Positions 16,145 to 24,304 of a DNA stretch of 64,000 nucleotides are shown piece after piece (position 1 is the stretch's first letter; every line of letters starts with the position of its first letter). Both the position numbers and the translations under genes were made by a program. Below the pieces are notes generated by a model that saw only the letters and a list, made by a program, of their open reading frames with translations, had not been told where the DNA came from and ran no database searches. Origin of the DNA: Thalassospira sp. HJ (GTDB lineage Bacteria; Pseudomonadota; Alphaproteobacteria; Rhodospirillales; Thalassospiraceae); assembly GCF_000948415.1 (NCBI RefSeq), contig NZ_JYII01000020.1, positions 248,001 through 312,000 of the forward strand, written 5' to 3'.

Positions 16145-18208
16145 TTAGAATTTCATGCTTGCGGAAATTTTGAAGTTGCGACCCGGCTCATAGATGATCG
16201 CATCGCTGGTGCGATAAGTCTGATCAAGCAGGTTGTCGATACCGGCATTGACCTGCAGGCCATCGACATAATCGCTGGCATCCCAACGGGCGAACAGATC
16301 AAGACGGGTATAGCCACCGCGCTTTGCGGTATCGTCAGGAACACGATCCTGACCGGCAACCATGGTCGCACGCCCACCCAGTTCAAGCGCGGAATCAAGC
16401 AAGCGATACCCGCCCGACAGGCTCAGTTTATCACCCTGAATGTTGGACAGGTATTCGCCAGTCTCGCTGTTTTCACCACGCAGTATGGATGTTGCCAATC
16501 CGGCAAAGACCACACCATTGTCGTAATTGACGTCTGCCTCAAAACCCTTGATTTCGGCTTCCGGCAGGTTGCTACTGGTTGTTGTCGTACTCGAAACTGT
16601 CTGTTCGATATAATCAGTAACTTCATTGCGGAATAAAGCTAGTTTGGCCCGCAAGCTATCTTGACTGGTTAGCAGTTGATCAACCTTGAAGTTCGCACCG
16701 AGCTCCCAAGTCTGTGCTTTCTCTGGATCAAGGTTCGGATTAGGTACAAAGTAGTTGTCTGGCGTGGGACCCGGAATAGTATAGTGCACGCCGTCATTAT
16801 AAAGCTGGCTAAGCGACGGGGCGTTGAAAGCTTCCGCGTAGCTAACATATGGCTGCAACCAGTTTGTCACTCGGTAACTCGCAGAGAAACGCGGAGACAA
16901 TGCAGAGTCAGTCCTGCTATTGCCGGAGCTTGAGGACAAATCAAAACTGTCATAGCGAACACCGGCAGTAAACTGCAACGCATCCGTCAGATCAAACTGG
17001 TTGTCCAGATAAACACCTGAAATCAGCATGTCTGCATCTGGATAGAACCCTGTCGTCGGTTCCCCGTTGCGGCGCCCTTCCTGACTGTCTTCAAACACTT
17101 CGCCACCCAGCGTTACCGCAAGGTTCGTCGAACCAAGTTCAAAGCGTGAAGTATTGCTGCCTTCTGCACCAAGGGTGACAAGGTCGCGCTCATCCAATCG
17201 TGTTTCGCTTAAAGCACTTTCGCGCAAATTTGTATGCGTGCCATACAGATTGACCTTGGCATCAACCAGATCACTGCTCGCAGAATAGTAATCATAACCA
17301 AGAACACCAGTGGTTTGACGTGTCTTGCGTTTGACGATCACCGTATCGGAGTCGATGGCACTATCCGGCGATGCCGGTATCACGTGGTGATCCACATAGC
17401 GTTGCAACGATAGATGCAAATTTCCGGTTTCACCAACATCAATGGATCCCTTGAATAAACCGTTGATGTAATTGTCATCGGTATATTCTTCTTTCAGGCC
17501 ATCACCGGTTTCATAGTTGCCACTATTCTTGTGCGACACCGAAACAAGAACATCTGATCCGTTTGTCGGCTTGGCATAGGCCATGGAATTAAGCGTCACT
17601 GCACTATCAACCGACGCATAACCTGATTTAACACGTCCCCCGACACGTTCCCCATCTTCCAGCATGTCCTCGGCCGTCACGGTTTGAAGTGCCAGCACCC
17701 CGCCAAGAGCACCGGTACCCTGCATGGTCGATGCCGGACCACGGAAAACCTCCACCTTTTTTAGAACCTCGGGATCAAGGAAAAGCCCGCCTTTGTGGCC
17801 GGAATTGAAATTAGAACGCGCACCATCCACGCGGATCACAACACGGTCATCGGTCAAACCGCGAATGGTCGGCATCTGAACTGTGCTGCGCGGCCCCCCG
17901 GATGTATCCACACCCGGCAGGCTACGCAGGATATCTCCAAGATTTTCAGGTTGATAACGATCAAGCTCTTCGTCATCCACAATGGAGATAGATGCGGGCG
18001 CATCAATTGCGGTGGTTTTCAACTTGCTGGCTGTTACGGTAACCGTATCAAGCACAACAGCCGTTTCAGCAACTGGTGTGCTTTGGCTTTCGGTGGTCCG
18101 GGTGTCTGTGGCAGGCTCGGATGCCGGTTGCTCGGCATGGGCGGCAACATTGAGTGCGAGTGTGGAAACTGTCGCCAGAAGAAGGCGCACAGAAGTGGTT
18201 CGAACCAT
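16145..18208 (-). CDS. hmuR: TonB-dependent haem/haemoglobin outer-membrane receptor
   Basis: This is a 687-aa beta-barrel receptor with a signal peptide (about residues 1-25), a polar Thr/Glu-rich spacer, a TonB-box-like segment (LDTVTVTAS near residue 53), a plug domain (residues 70-180) and a 22-strand barrel ending in a terminal Phe (KISASMKF). The haem-receptor FRAP/NPNL region is visible as FNAPSLSQLY...VPNPNLDPEKA, with a histidine between (GVHY), matching the expected haem-coordinating position. The stretch coding for extracellular loops (about 16560-17560) looks poorer in GC than neighbouring genes. It is the second gene of the operon, after hemP. Confidence 0.95.
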   Translation of the reverse strand: MVRTTSVRLLLATVSTLALNVAAHAEQPASEPATDTRTTESQSTPVAETAVVLDTVTVTASKLKTTAIDAPASISIVDDEELDRYQPENLGDILRSLPGVDTSGGPRSTVQMPTIRGLTDDRVVIRVDGARSNFNSGHKGGLFLDPEVLKKVEVFRGPASTMQGTGALGGVLALQTVTAEDMLEDGERVGGRVKSGYASVDSAVTLNSMAYAKPTNGSDVLVSVSHKNSGNYETGDGLKEEYTDDNYINGLFKGSIDVGETGNLHLSLQRYVDHHVIPASPDSAIDSDTVIVKRKTRQTTGVLGYDYYSASSDLVDAKVNLYGTHTNLRESALSETRLDERDLVTLGAEGSNTSRFELGSTNLAVTLGGEVFEDSQEGRRNGEPTTGFYPDADMLISGVYLDNQFDLTDALQFTAGVRYDSFDLSSSSGNSRTDSALSPRFSASYRVTNWLQPYVSYAEAFNAPSLSQLYNDGVHYTIPGPTPDNYFVPNPNLDPEKAQTWELGANFKVDQLLTSQDSLRAKLALFRNEVTDYIEQTVSSTTTTSSNLPEAEIKGFEADVNYDNGVVFAGLATSILRGENSETGEYLSNIQGDKLSLSGGYRLLDSALELGGRATMVAGQDRVPDDTAKRGGYTRLDLFARWDASDYVDGLQVNAGIDNLLDQTYRTSDAIIYEPGRNFKISASMKF

Positions 18209-18250
18209 AATGATTCCCCTGTAAGGCAGCTTTAGCTTTGTACCGATTTC

Positions 18251-18265
18251 GGCTGGCTGGCTGGC
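18251..18265. repeat. Short CTGG tetranucleotide repeat in the hemP-hmuR leader
   Basis: GGCTGGCTGGCTGGC contains nearly four tetranucleotide units, and a related CGCTGGCTGGC lies 20 bases further on. It is noncoding, in the 117-base spacer between hemP and hmuR. Confidence 0.6.
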
Positions 18266-18325
18266 TTGTGCAGGGCACTGGCGCGCTGGCTGGCAAATGG
18301 TGTGGTGTGAGACGGCGATAAACGC

Positions 18326-18493
18326 CTATTTGGTCAGGATCAGTTTGTTATTCGATGTCAGGCGCAGTCTGTATTCTTCCCCCTGATGAACAATGATAAC
18401 TTCGCGGTCATCGCCCATTAGTTCCTGCACCTGCATCTGTTTCACTGTTTCGGACTTTCCTGCATGCCCCGGTTTTGCTGCGATGTCGGGCAT
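18326..18493 (-). CDS. hemP: Haemin uptake protein HemP (55 aa)
   Basis: This small gene reads MPDIAAKPGHAG... and ends in EEYRLRLTSNNKLILTK. The C-terminal Y-R-L-R-L-T-x-N-x-K-L-I-L-T-K signature is diagnostic of the HemP/HmuP family. AAGGAG lies seven bases before the ATG on the minus strand. HemP proteins are small cytosolic factors needed for full expression of haem uptake receptors in several alpha- and betaproteobacteria. Here it is the first gene of the operon, 117 bases upstream of hmuR, the expected place. Confidence 0.93.
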   Translation of the reverse strand: MPDIAAKPGHAGKSETVKQMQVQELMGDDREVIIVHQGEEYRLRLTSNNKLILTK

Positions 18494-18516
18494 CGCAAAC
18501 TCCTTGCTGATGAAAT

Positions 18517-18535
18517 GTTATTAATAATGATTTGC
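18517..18535 (-). promoter_or_regulatory. Candidate iron-responsive (Fur-like) operator before hemP
   Basis: On the minus strand GCAAATCATTATTAATAAC lies just upstream of the hemP ribosome binding site. AATCAT-T-ATTAAT resembles half of a Fur box, and TTATTAATAA is itself palindromic. A possible -35 TTGACT and -10 TAAAGA lie about 15-45 bases further upstream. It is placed mainly by context and is not a strict consensus match. Confidence 0.45.
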
Positions 18536-18617
18536 AGCTCTTTATGTTTGTTGAGAATGCAAGTCAAGTTCATTTTGGAATATGCGTAGGTTGTGGTGAT
18601 CAAGTTCACACACCAAA

Positions 18618-18650
18618 AAAGGCACCCCAGCGAATACCGGTGGTGTCTTT
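18618..18650 (-). terminator. Probable terminator of the MFS/LysE transcript
   Basis: Read on the minus strand, AAAGACACC and GGTGCCTTT form a nine-position stem with one mismatch, followed by a T-tract. It lies 38 bases downstream of the MFS gene stop. Confidence 0.5.
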
Positions 18651-18688
18651 CTGCATTCTGCAAGATGCCGAGATCGCGCTGCTTCTGC

Positions 18689-19945
18689 CTAATCCGCGCC
18701 AATCTTCTTGGCAGATCCGGCGCGCATCGAAGCACAAAGCTGCACCGCAACCACAACAAACAGGAAATAAAGTGCGACCTGCCAGTCGCCCAAAAGATCA
18801 TGCAATGCCCCGAACAGAACCGGGCCGATAGCGGCAAACAGATAACCCACCGATTGCGCCATACCGGACAAACGCGCAGATGTTTGCGGATCGGCCCCGC
18901 GCATGCCGACAAGGGTCAGGGCAATACTGATCATGCTGCCCTGTCCAAGCCCCATGCATACCGCCCACACATAAGGCAGCTCGGTCGTGGCAAAGATGAA
19001 GCCCGGAATGGCGATGATCAACGGGATATGCAGCACCAGCATCGCCAGTTTCTTGTTGGCGATTTTCGAATAGATCAGTGGCGCACCAAAGGCGGCCGGA
19101 ATGCCAAATACGTTAAACAGGGTGAGCAGCGTGGCCGCTTCGGCCTCGGAAATGCCGTGATCGATGAAGACTTTGGCAACCCATGCGGTGCCGGTATAGA
19201 ACATCAGTGACTGGCAGCCAAAAAACAGCGCCAACCACCAGGCTTCGACATTTTTCCAAAGCGAAATCCGCGCAACCGGGCTCGGCGCGGCACCGACATG
19301 GCGATAACGCAGCATCGGCAGCCAGCAGACAAAGGCAATGGCGGCAAACACTGCCCAAACACCCAGCGACCAGCGCCAGTCGCCGTCAGCTGCATTTCGG
19401 ATCGGGATCGAAACGAATGCCGCAATCGTCGCACCGCTCGACATGGTAAAGGTATAAAGCGCGGTCACCAACGCCACATGCGTCGGGAAACTGCGCCGCA
19501 CCAGCGATGGCGTCAGTACGTTCAGAACCGCAATCGCCGCCCCAAGGATAATGGTTCCGACCACCATGATGTCATAGGCACCACTGGCCCGAAGCCCCTG
19601 CCCGATGGCAATGAAGAGCAGCATGGTCAAAAGTGTGGCCTCAAGGCCGAATTTCTGACCCAGGCGCGGGGCAAACATCGACAACACACCAAAGCTCAGC
19701 ACCGGAAGGGTTGTAAGCAAGCCCAGCTGCGTACCTGAAAGCGACAGATCCGTACCGATGATTTCCGCAAGCGGGCCCAAGCCGACAATACTGCCGCGCA
19801 TGTTCGCAGCCAGAAGCAGGATCGCGAGCAAAAAGCCGATATGTGCGCCCAGATGATGGAACCCACGCCCGGCATCAGGCGCGGTGTTTTTTCCCGCTGA
19901 TGCTGTGTCGGTGGCGGTCGTTTTCGGGGCAGTCTTGTCAGTCAT
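18689..19945 (-). CDS. MFS transporter, CynX/NimT family
   Basis: This 418-aa inner-membrane protein has about 12 hydrophobic segments after a polar Thr/Ala-rich N-terminal tail of about 30 residues. The first helix segment LLLAANMRGSIVGLGPL and the loop APRLGQKFG are typical of the CynX/NimT (cyanate/2-nitroimidazole) branch of the major facilitator superfamily. The substrate cannot be told. It follows a LysE-type exporter on the same strand with an 82-base gap, so the two may be co-transcribed. Confidence 0.88.
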   Translation of the reverse strand: MTDKTAPKTTATDTASAGKNTAPDAGRGFHHLGAHIGFLLAILLLAANMRGSIVGLGPLAEIIGTDLSLSGTQLGLLTTLPVLSFGVLSMFAPRLGQKFGLEATLLTMLLFIAIGQGLRASGAYDIMVVGTIILGAAIAVLNVLTPSLVRRSFPTHVALVTALYTFTMSSGATIAAFVSIPIRNAADGDWRWSLGVWAVFAAIAFVCWLPMLRYRHVGAAPSPVARISLWKNVEAWWLALFFGCQSLMFYTGTAWVAKVFIDHGISEAEAATLLTLFNVFGIPAAFGAPLIYSKIANKKLAMLVLHIPLIIAIPGFIFATTELPYVWAVCMGLGQGSMISIALTLVGMRGADPQTSARLSGMAQSVGYLFAAIGPVLFGALHDLLGDWQVALYFLFVVVAVQLCASMRAGSAKKIGAD

Positions 19946-20027
19946 CTGGGTGATCCGTGTTACGTCGCGATGGTGGTGGTGGCGCGATCAGAATTTTGGG
20001 TAGGTATAGGTTCAGGCGTTGCGCATC

Positions 20028-20660
20028 CTAAAGCGCGACAACACCCCACAATACGCGAAACGCGATCAGTACGAACAGAACCGCAATGATGCGTTCGATC
20101 CAGGCGGCATGATCGCGCAACCACGGCAAAACGGCCCCGTGCGAAAGCCCGACCGCCACAAGGCAATACCACGCCCCGTCAATCACCGCTGCAGTCATCG
20201 CCAGCAGGAACTTGCCAGCCCATTCAAACTCGGGTGAAACGAACTGGCTGAAAAGGGCGAGGAAAAATAGCGCAATCTTGGGATTGAGAAACGCGATCAT
20301 GAACCCGTCGCGCGCGGCCTGCAGGATTGATCCCGATACCTTACCAGCCCCATCAACATCAAACTTCGCCCCTGCCTTGGCACCGCGCCATGCCTTGATC
20401 GCAAGCCAGATCAGATAAAGCGCACCAAGAATGCTGACCGCGTTGTGAAAGACCGGCACCGTCTGAAACAGGATGCCAAGCCCGGTCATGGTGATCACGG
20501 CATAAAAGCCGATCCCCAGCGCATGCGCCAAGGCACAAGCAAAACCGGCCTGACGCGAATGACCGACGGAATAACGCAACACAACAGCCAGACTGGGGCC
20601 CGGTGTCATTGCGCCAAGAACACAGATGGTTGCAACGGACAACCAGGCAGCGAAGCTCAT
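20028..20660 (-). CDS. LysE/RhtB family amino acid exporter
   Basis: This 210-aa protein has six hydrophobic segments and the family signature near the N-terminus, GAMTPGPSLAVVLRYSVGHS, followed by ALGIGFYAV. Members export amino acids or homoserine lactones across the inner membrane. AAAGGAAA precedes the ATG. It is divergent from iadA; export of amino acids released by dipeptide cleavage would fit, but that is only context. Confidence 0.92.
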   Translation of the reverse strand: MSFAAWLSVATICVLGAMTPGPSLAVVLRYSVGHSRQAGFACALAHALGIGFYAVITMTGLGILFQTVPVFHNAVSILGALYLIWLAIKAWRGAKAGAKFDVDGAGKVSGSILQAARDGFMIAFLNPKIALFFLALFSQFVSPEFEWAGKFLLAMTAAVIDGAWYCLVAVGLSHGAVLPWLRDHAAWIERIIAVLFVLIAFRVLWGVVAL

Positions 20661-20820
20661 GACGTTTCCTTTGGATGGCGCAGGTTTGGTTCCCGCTTGG
20701 TTTTATCGAAAGCTATCTGCTTGCCAGAACCGTTTCAACGGAAATGAACTATCGCTATGATGCGCATCCGCGCCATCCCGCCACCTGAACGCTGCTTTTC
20801 GTAAAATACGGTTTTAAAAC

Positions 20821-21990
20821 ATGTTTCTGCTTCTCAAGAATGCCAACGTCTTCGCCCCGACCCTGCTTGGCATCAACGATATCCTGATCTGTGACGAAAA
20901 AATCGTCACCATTGCCCCGGATCTGGTCGTTTCGGTTCCAGCCGAAATCAAGACCATCGACCTTGGTGGCAAGATGACCGTACCGGGCTTTATCGACGGG
21001 CATGTGCATCTGATCGGCGGTGGTGGAGAAGGCGGTTTTGCGACCAGAACGCCCGAAGTCGCAGTCGGCAAACTGATCGAAGCCGGTATTACGTCTGTCT
21101 GCGGATTATTGGGCACCGATGCCGCCACCCGCCACATCGCATCGCTTTATGCCAAGACCAAAGCACTTCGGACCGAAGGCATTTCTGCCTGGTTCTTTAC
21201 AGGTGGCTACCGCGTGCCCTCCCCGACCCTGACCGGTAATATCGGCGATGACGTGACGTTTCTGGATGCCTGTATCGGCCTTAAAACTGCAATTTCCGAT
21301 CATCGCAGCAGCCAAAGCACCATCGACGAACTGGCCCGCATCGCATCAAAATCACGCATTGGCGGCATGACATCGGGCAAGGCCGGGTCGGTGGTTGTTC
21401 ATCTTGGCGATGGGGACGGTCACTTTGACCCGTTGCTGGCGGTGATTGATCAAACCGAAATCCCGATCGGTCAATTCATCCCGACCCATGTAAACCGCAA
21501 ACGCGCCCTGCTTGATGCCGCCAAACTCTGGGCCAAGCGCGGTGGCAATATTGATTTCACCACCGGTATTGACGCCGAACCCGATCCCAAAGGGGCAAGT
21601 AAAACATCAACCAGCATCGCCGAATGTCTGGCGGATGGGGTCGCACTTGATCGCATTTCCATGACGTCAGATGGCAACGGGTCGCTTCCGGATTTTGATG
21701 CCGATGGCAATATGATCGGGCTTTCTGTCGCAGGATTTGAAACCGTCCCGCGCGAATTTGCCGATCTCATCACGGTCGAAAAGCTTGATATCGCAACCGC
21801 CCTTGCCCCGATCACGATCAACCCGGCACGGATGCTCGGACTTGCCGCACATAAAGGTCAGATCAAGGTTGGTTATGATGCCGATATCCTTGTTTTGGAT
21901 GATGCGCTCGCCCCCGATAGCGTCATTGCCCGCGGAAAACCGGCCATGATTGCCAAAGAACGGCTCCTTCGCGGCACTTTTGAGGGATAA
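20821..21990 (+). CDS. iadA: Isoaspartyl dipeptidase (beta-aspartyl peptidase)
   Basis: This 389-aa metal-dependent amidohydrolase hydrolyses isoaspartyl dipeptides arising from damaged proteins. Landmarks are the first metal pair in FIDGHVHL (H61, H63), a GGGGEGG loop, the probable carbamylated lysine K155 in GLKTAISDH, and later metal histidines in VHLGDGDGHF and FIPTHVNR. A catalytic aspartate probably lies in SMTSDGNGSLP. The ATG follows an AT-rich stretch with no good ribosome binding site, which may mean leaderless or weak translation. It is divergent from the LysE-type exporter. Confidence 0.93.
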   Translation: MFLLLKNANVFAPTLLGINDILICDEKIVTIAPDLVVSVPAEIKTIDLGGKMTVPGFIDGHVHLIGGGGEGGFATRTPEVAVGKLIEAGITSVCGLLGTDAATRHIASLYAKTKALRTEGISAWFFTGGYRVPSPTLTGNIGDDVTFLDACIGLKTAISDHRSSQSTIDELARIASKSRIGGMTSGKAGSVVVHLGDGDGHFDPLLAVIDQTEIPIGQFIPTHVNRKRALLDAAKLWAKRGGNIDFTTGIDAEPDPKGASKTSTSIAECLADGVALDRISMTSDGNGSLPDFDADGNMIGLSVAGFETVPREFADLITVEKLDIATALAPITINPARMLGLAAHKGQIKVGYDADILVLDDALAPDSVIARGKPAMIAKERLLRGTFEG

Positions 21991-22025
21991 ACGGGCCTGA
22001 AATGCCCAGATGGCGCTCGAAAGCA

Positions 22026-22064
22026 CGGATTTCCGCTTCGGAAAGCCGAGTGAGCTGCCTTTTT
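22026..22064 (+). terminator. Possible weak terminator after iadA
   Basis: CGGATTTCCG and CGGAAAGCCG form a stem with one internal mismatch around a CTT loop, and a TTTTT run follows after a 16-base gap. The separation makes the call uncertain. Confidence 0.35.
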
Positions 22065-22194
22065 ATCGACATAACTGCCTCAAACAGCCACTATTCCGGT
22101 CAAACTGCTTCCCGTTTTCTTATCCATGCTCGCTTACCTCAAAAAGGTCCTTGAATGACCAAGCAATAAGAGCAAACACGAAGGGATACGAGAG

Positions 22195-22428
22195 ATGCGA
22201 AAGACAGCCACAATTCTTGTCGTTGCCGGTGCATTGGGACTGTCCGCGTGCAGTGGATTGAATGACCGCGACCAGAAAATGCTCAGCGGCGGTGCCATTG
22301 GTGCCGGTGTCGGCGCCGTCGGAACTGTGATCACCGGTGGCTGCGTCACCTGCGGCGCTGTGATTGGTGGTGCGGTTGGCACCGGTGCCGGCTATATCAT
22401 GCATGAAAACGAAAAGGCCCGCGAATAA
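22195..22428 (+). CDS. Glycine-zipper lipoprotein
   Basis: This is a 77-aa protein with a lipoprotein signal peptide: MRKTATILVVAGALG and the lipobox LSAC, so the mature protein starts at Cys19. The rest is a Gly/Ala-rich repeat (GGAIGAGVGAVGTVITGG...GAVIGGAVGTGAG) typical of OsmB-like or glycine-zipper 2TM envelope proteins. A GAGAG sequence precedes the ATG. Its stop codon overlaps the start of the next gene (TAATG), so both envelope proteins are translated together. Function is unknown beyond an envelope location. Confidence 0.85.
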   Translation: MRKTATILVVAGALGLSACSGLNDRDQKMLSGGAIGAGVGAVGTVITGGCVTCGAVIGGAVGTGAGYIMHENEKARE

Positions 22429-23012
22429 TGAAGCGGGTCATTCTTCTTGCAGCCGGTCTTGCACTCGCAATGCCGCTTGCAACGCCGGCTCTAGCAAAAG
22501 CCGATCCGCCATCATGGGCACCGGCCCACGGCTATCGCGCCAAGCAGCATAAGGGCCACAAACGTGACTATACCCGTCACGGCAATGAGCTTTTTGTCTC
22601 TGACGGTGGCTTCCTGCGCTGTAACCGTGATGTGGTTGGTGCAATCATTGGTGGTGGTACCGGTGCAGTTCTTGGATCGACTGTCGGCAAGGGGAGTGGT
22701 CGGGATGCGGCCATGATCGGTGGTGCCATCCTTGGCATGTTAAGTGGTTATTCGATTGGTCAAACCCTTGATCAGGGTGATCTGGCCTGCACCGGATATG
22801 CCTTGCAGCGTGCGCCCGATGGTCAACATGTTCGCTGGCAAAACCCCGATTCGGGGCGCAGCTACAATGTTGTGCCGACGAACAGCTGGCAAAATGCCGA
22901 AGGACGCTATTGCCGGGAATACAGTGCAACGGCCAATATCGGCGGGGAACTGCAGAAAACGTTTGGCACCGCATGCCGTCAAGCTGATGGTTCCTGGCAA
23001 ATTGTGTCCTGA
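22428..23012 (+). CDS. Secreted glycine-zipper (17-kDa surface antigen-like) protein
   Basis: This 194-aa protein has a signal peptide cleaved near ALAKA (about residue 24). A central glycine zipper follows (VGAIIGGGTGAVLGSTVGKGSG, then MIGGAILGML, residues 66-105). The C-terminal domain carries the pattern WQNPDSGRSYNVVPT...YCREYSATANIGG...ACRQADGSWQIV, as in the RT0821/Lpp0805 and 17-kDa rickettsial surface antigen group. It probably associates with the outer membrane. It overlaps the preceding lipoprotein gene by one base and ends at a strong terminator, giving a two-gene operon. Confidence 0.87.
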   Translation: MKRVILLAAGLALAMPLATPALAKADPPSWAPAHGYRAKQHKGHKRDYTRHGNELFVSDGGFLRCNRDVVGAIIGGGTGAVLGSTVGKGSGRDAAMIGGAILGMLSGYSIGQTLDQGDLACTGYALQRAPDGQHVRWQNPDSGRSYNVVPTNSWQNAEGRYCREYSATANIGGELQKTFGTACRQADGSWQIVS

Positions 23013-23061
23013 CATCACAGACCTGCCAGGCGCAATGCAATCTGAGGTTTTATCCTGCAAG

Positions 23062-23090
23062 AAGCCCGGCCCTGCCGGGCTTTTTTTTTG
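23062..23090 (+). terminator. Rho-independent terminator after the surface antigen gene
   Basis: AAGCCCGGC (23062-23070) pairs with GCCGGGCTT (23074-23082) around a three-base loop, followed by a run of T residues. Confidence 0.92.
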
Positions 23091-23173
23091 TGCATTTTTC
23101 GGTCCGAACCGTATCTTAAATAATTGCAATTCAATGTCTTAATCGTCGAATGAGTTTCGCATTCGTTATTTGT

Positions 23174-23190
23174 TTTACGTTAACGTCACT
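23174..23190 (-). promoter_or_regulatory. MerR-type operator before the SCP2-DUF6134-fadL operon (site A)
   Basis: The reverse complement reads GTGACGTTAACGTAAA, identical over 16 bases to the site before the merR gene at 27435. It lies 60 bases upstream of the SCP2 start codon. Confidence 0.75.
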
Positions 23191-23249
23191 TTGTATTACA
23201 GTCCTGACATAATCAAAACAAGAATACCAGCTGACTGAGGGAGGCGTTC

Positions 23250-23546
23250 GTGGATGACATCCTCGAAACCGTAAAAGAAAAACTGCCGCAATTGCGCGGT
23301 TTGAATGCTGTCGTCGCCTTTGATTGCGGCGATGATGGACATATCGTTGTTGATGCCACTGGTGATGAACCGGAAATCAGCGACGACGACCTGTCTGATG
23401 CCGATTGCATTCTTAAAATCAAGAAAGCCAACCTCGAAAAACTGATCGCCGGAAAGCTTGATCCGATGCTTGCCTTCACCATGGGCAAACTGAAGATCAA
23501 GGGTTCGATGGGCGTGGCAGCCAAGCTGTCATCCATGCTCGACTAA
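23250..23546 (+). CDS. SCP2 sterol-carrier-domain protein
   Basis: This is a 98-aa single-domain protein. The pattern ending DADCILKIKKANLEKLIAGK followed by LDPMLAFTMGKLKIKGSMGVAAKL is characteristic of the SCP2 lipid-binding fold. It has no signal peptide, so it would bind acyl chains or acyl-CoA in the cytosol. The start is GTG, nine bases after GAGGGAGG; the nearby ATG at 23254 is out of frame. It begins an apparent operon with the DUF6134 protein and FadL, and carries a MerR-type palindrome in its promoter. Confidence 0.9.
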   Translation: MDDILETVKEKLPQLRGLNAVVAFDCGDDGHIVVDATGDEPEISDDDLSDADCILKIKKANLEKLIAGKLDPMLAFTMGKLKIKGSMGVAAKLSSMLD

Positions 23547-23578
23547 CCGGTCGGGATGATCCGTTTTATGGGGGAAAC

Positions 23579-24247
23579 ATGCGTAATCGCATCAAAAATG
23601 GCAGCCTGTCGGCCCTGATTGCCGGATTTGCGATCCAGTTTGCGGCACCTTCGCAGGCATCAGGATCGGAAATACTGAACTTTCGCGTTCTTAAGGACGG
23701 GGAACCGATTGGCTATGAAAAAGTCGAAATCACCCCGACAGCAACCGGCCAGACCGTCAAGATCGAAACCCTGACCGATGTTCGGGTACTGTTTTTGAAG
23801 TTCCACTACGACCATCAGCGGACCGAACAATGGCAGGACGGAAAGCTGGTCTCGGTCGAAACCACCACCAATGATGACGGCACACACTACACCTGGCAGG
23901 CAAGCTATGACGCAGATTGCTATGTGCTGGCTGGCAAGGGTGTCGGGAAACGCGATGCCTGTGACGGGGCCTGGCCACTGACCTTGTGGCACGAGGACGT
24001 TACTGGCAAAGCCGACCTGTTCAGCGTCATCAATGCCGAACCCTATACCGTCAACACACAAAGGGTCGGTGAAGAAACCGTCATGGTCGAAAGCCGGGAA
24101 ACACCGGCAGTCCATTACGAAATGTCTGGCGATGTCGAACGGGATCTCTGGTACGGCACCGACGGAAAATTGCTCAAAACGAGTTTTAAAAGAAAGGGTT
24201 ACGACATCGATTTTATCAGGGTCGATGCGATAAACCCTCAGCGATAA
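23579..24247 (+). CDS. Periplasmic DUF6134 family protein
   Basis: This 222-aa protein has a signal peptide (basic MRNRIKNGSLSAL, hydrophobic core, cleavage near SQASG). The mature part is beta-rich, with two cysteines (DADCYVLAG...RDACDG) likely to form a disulfide, and the segment LWYGTDGKLLKTSFKRKG near the end. It fits the DUF6134 family, whose function is unknown. It lies 32 bases after the SCP2 gene and 57 bases before fadL, suggesting a role in handling lipophilic substrates in the periplasm. GGGGGAAAC precedes the ATG. Confidence 0.8.
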   Translation: MRNRIKNGSLSALIAGFAIQFAAPSQASGSEILNFRVLKDGEPIGYEKVEITPTATGQTVKIETLTDVRVLFLKFHYDHQRTEQWQDGKLVSVETTTNDDGTHYTWQASYDADCYVLAGKGVGKRDACDGAWPLTLWHEDVTGKADLFSVINAEPYTVNTQRVGEETVMVESRETPAVHYEMSGDVERDLWYGTDGKLLKTSFKRKGYDIDFIRVDAINPQR

Positions 24248-24304
24248 AAGCGGGCGTTTTAAATCATGGATTTGAAGCGTTATAAAAGATTAAGGGAGAA
24301 ACAG

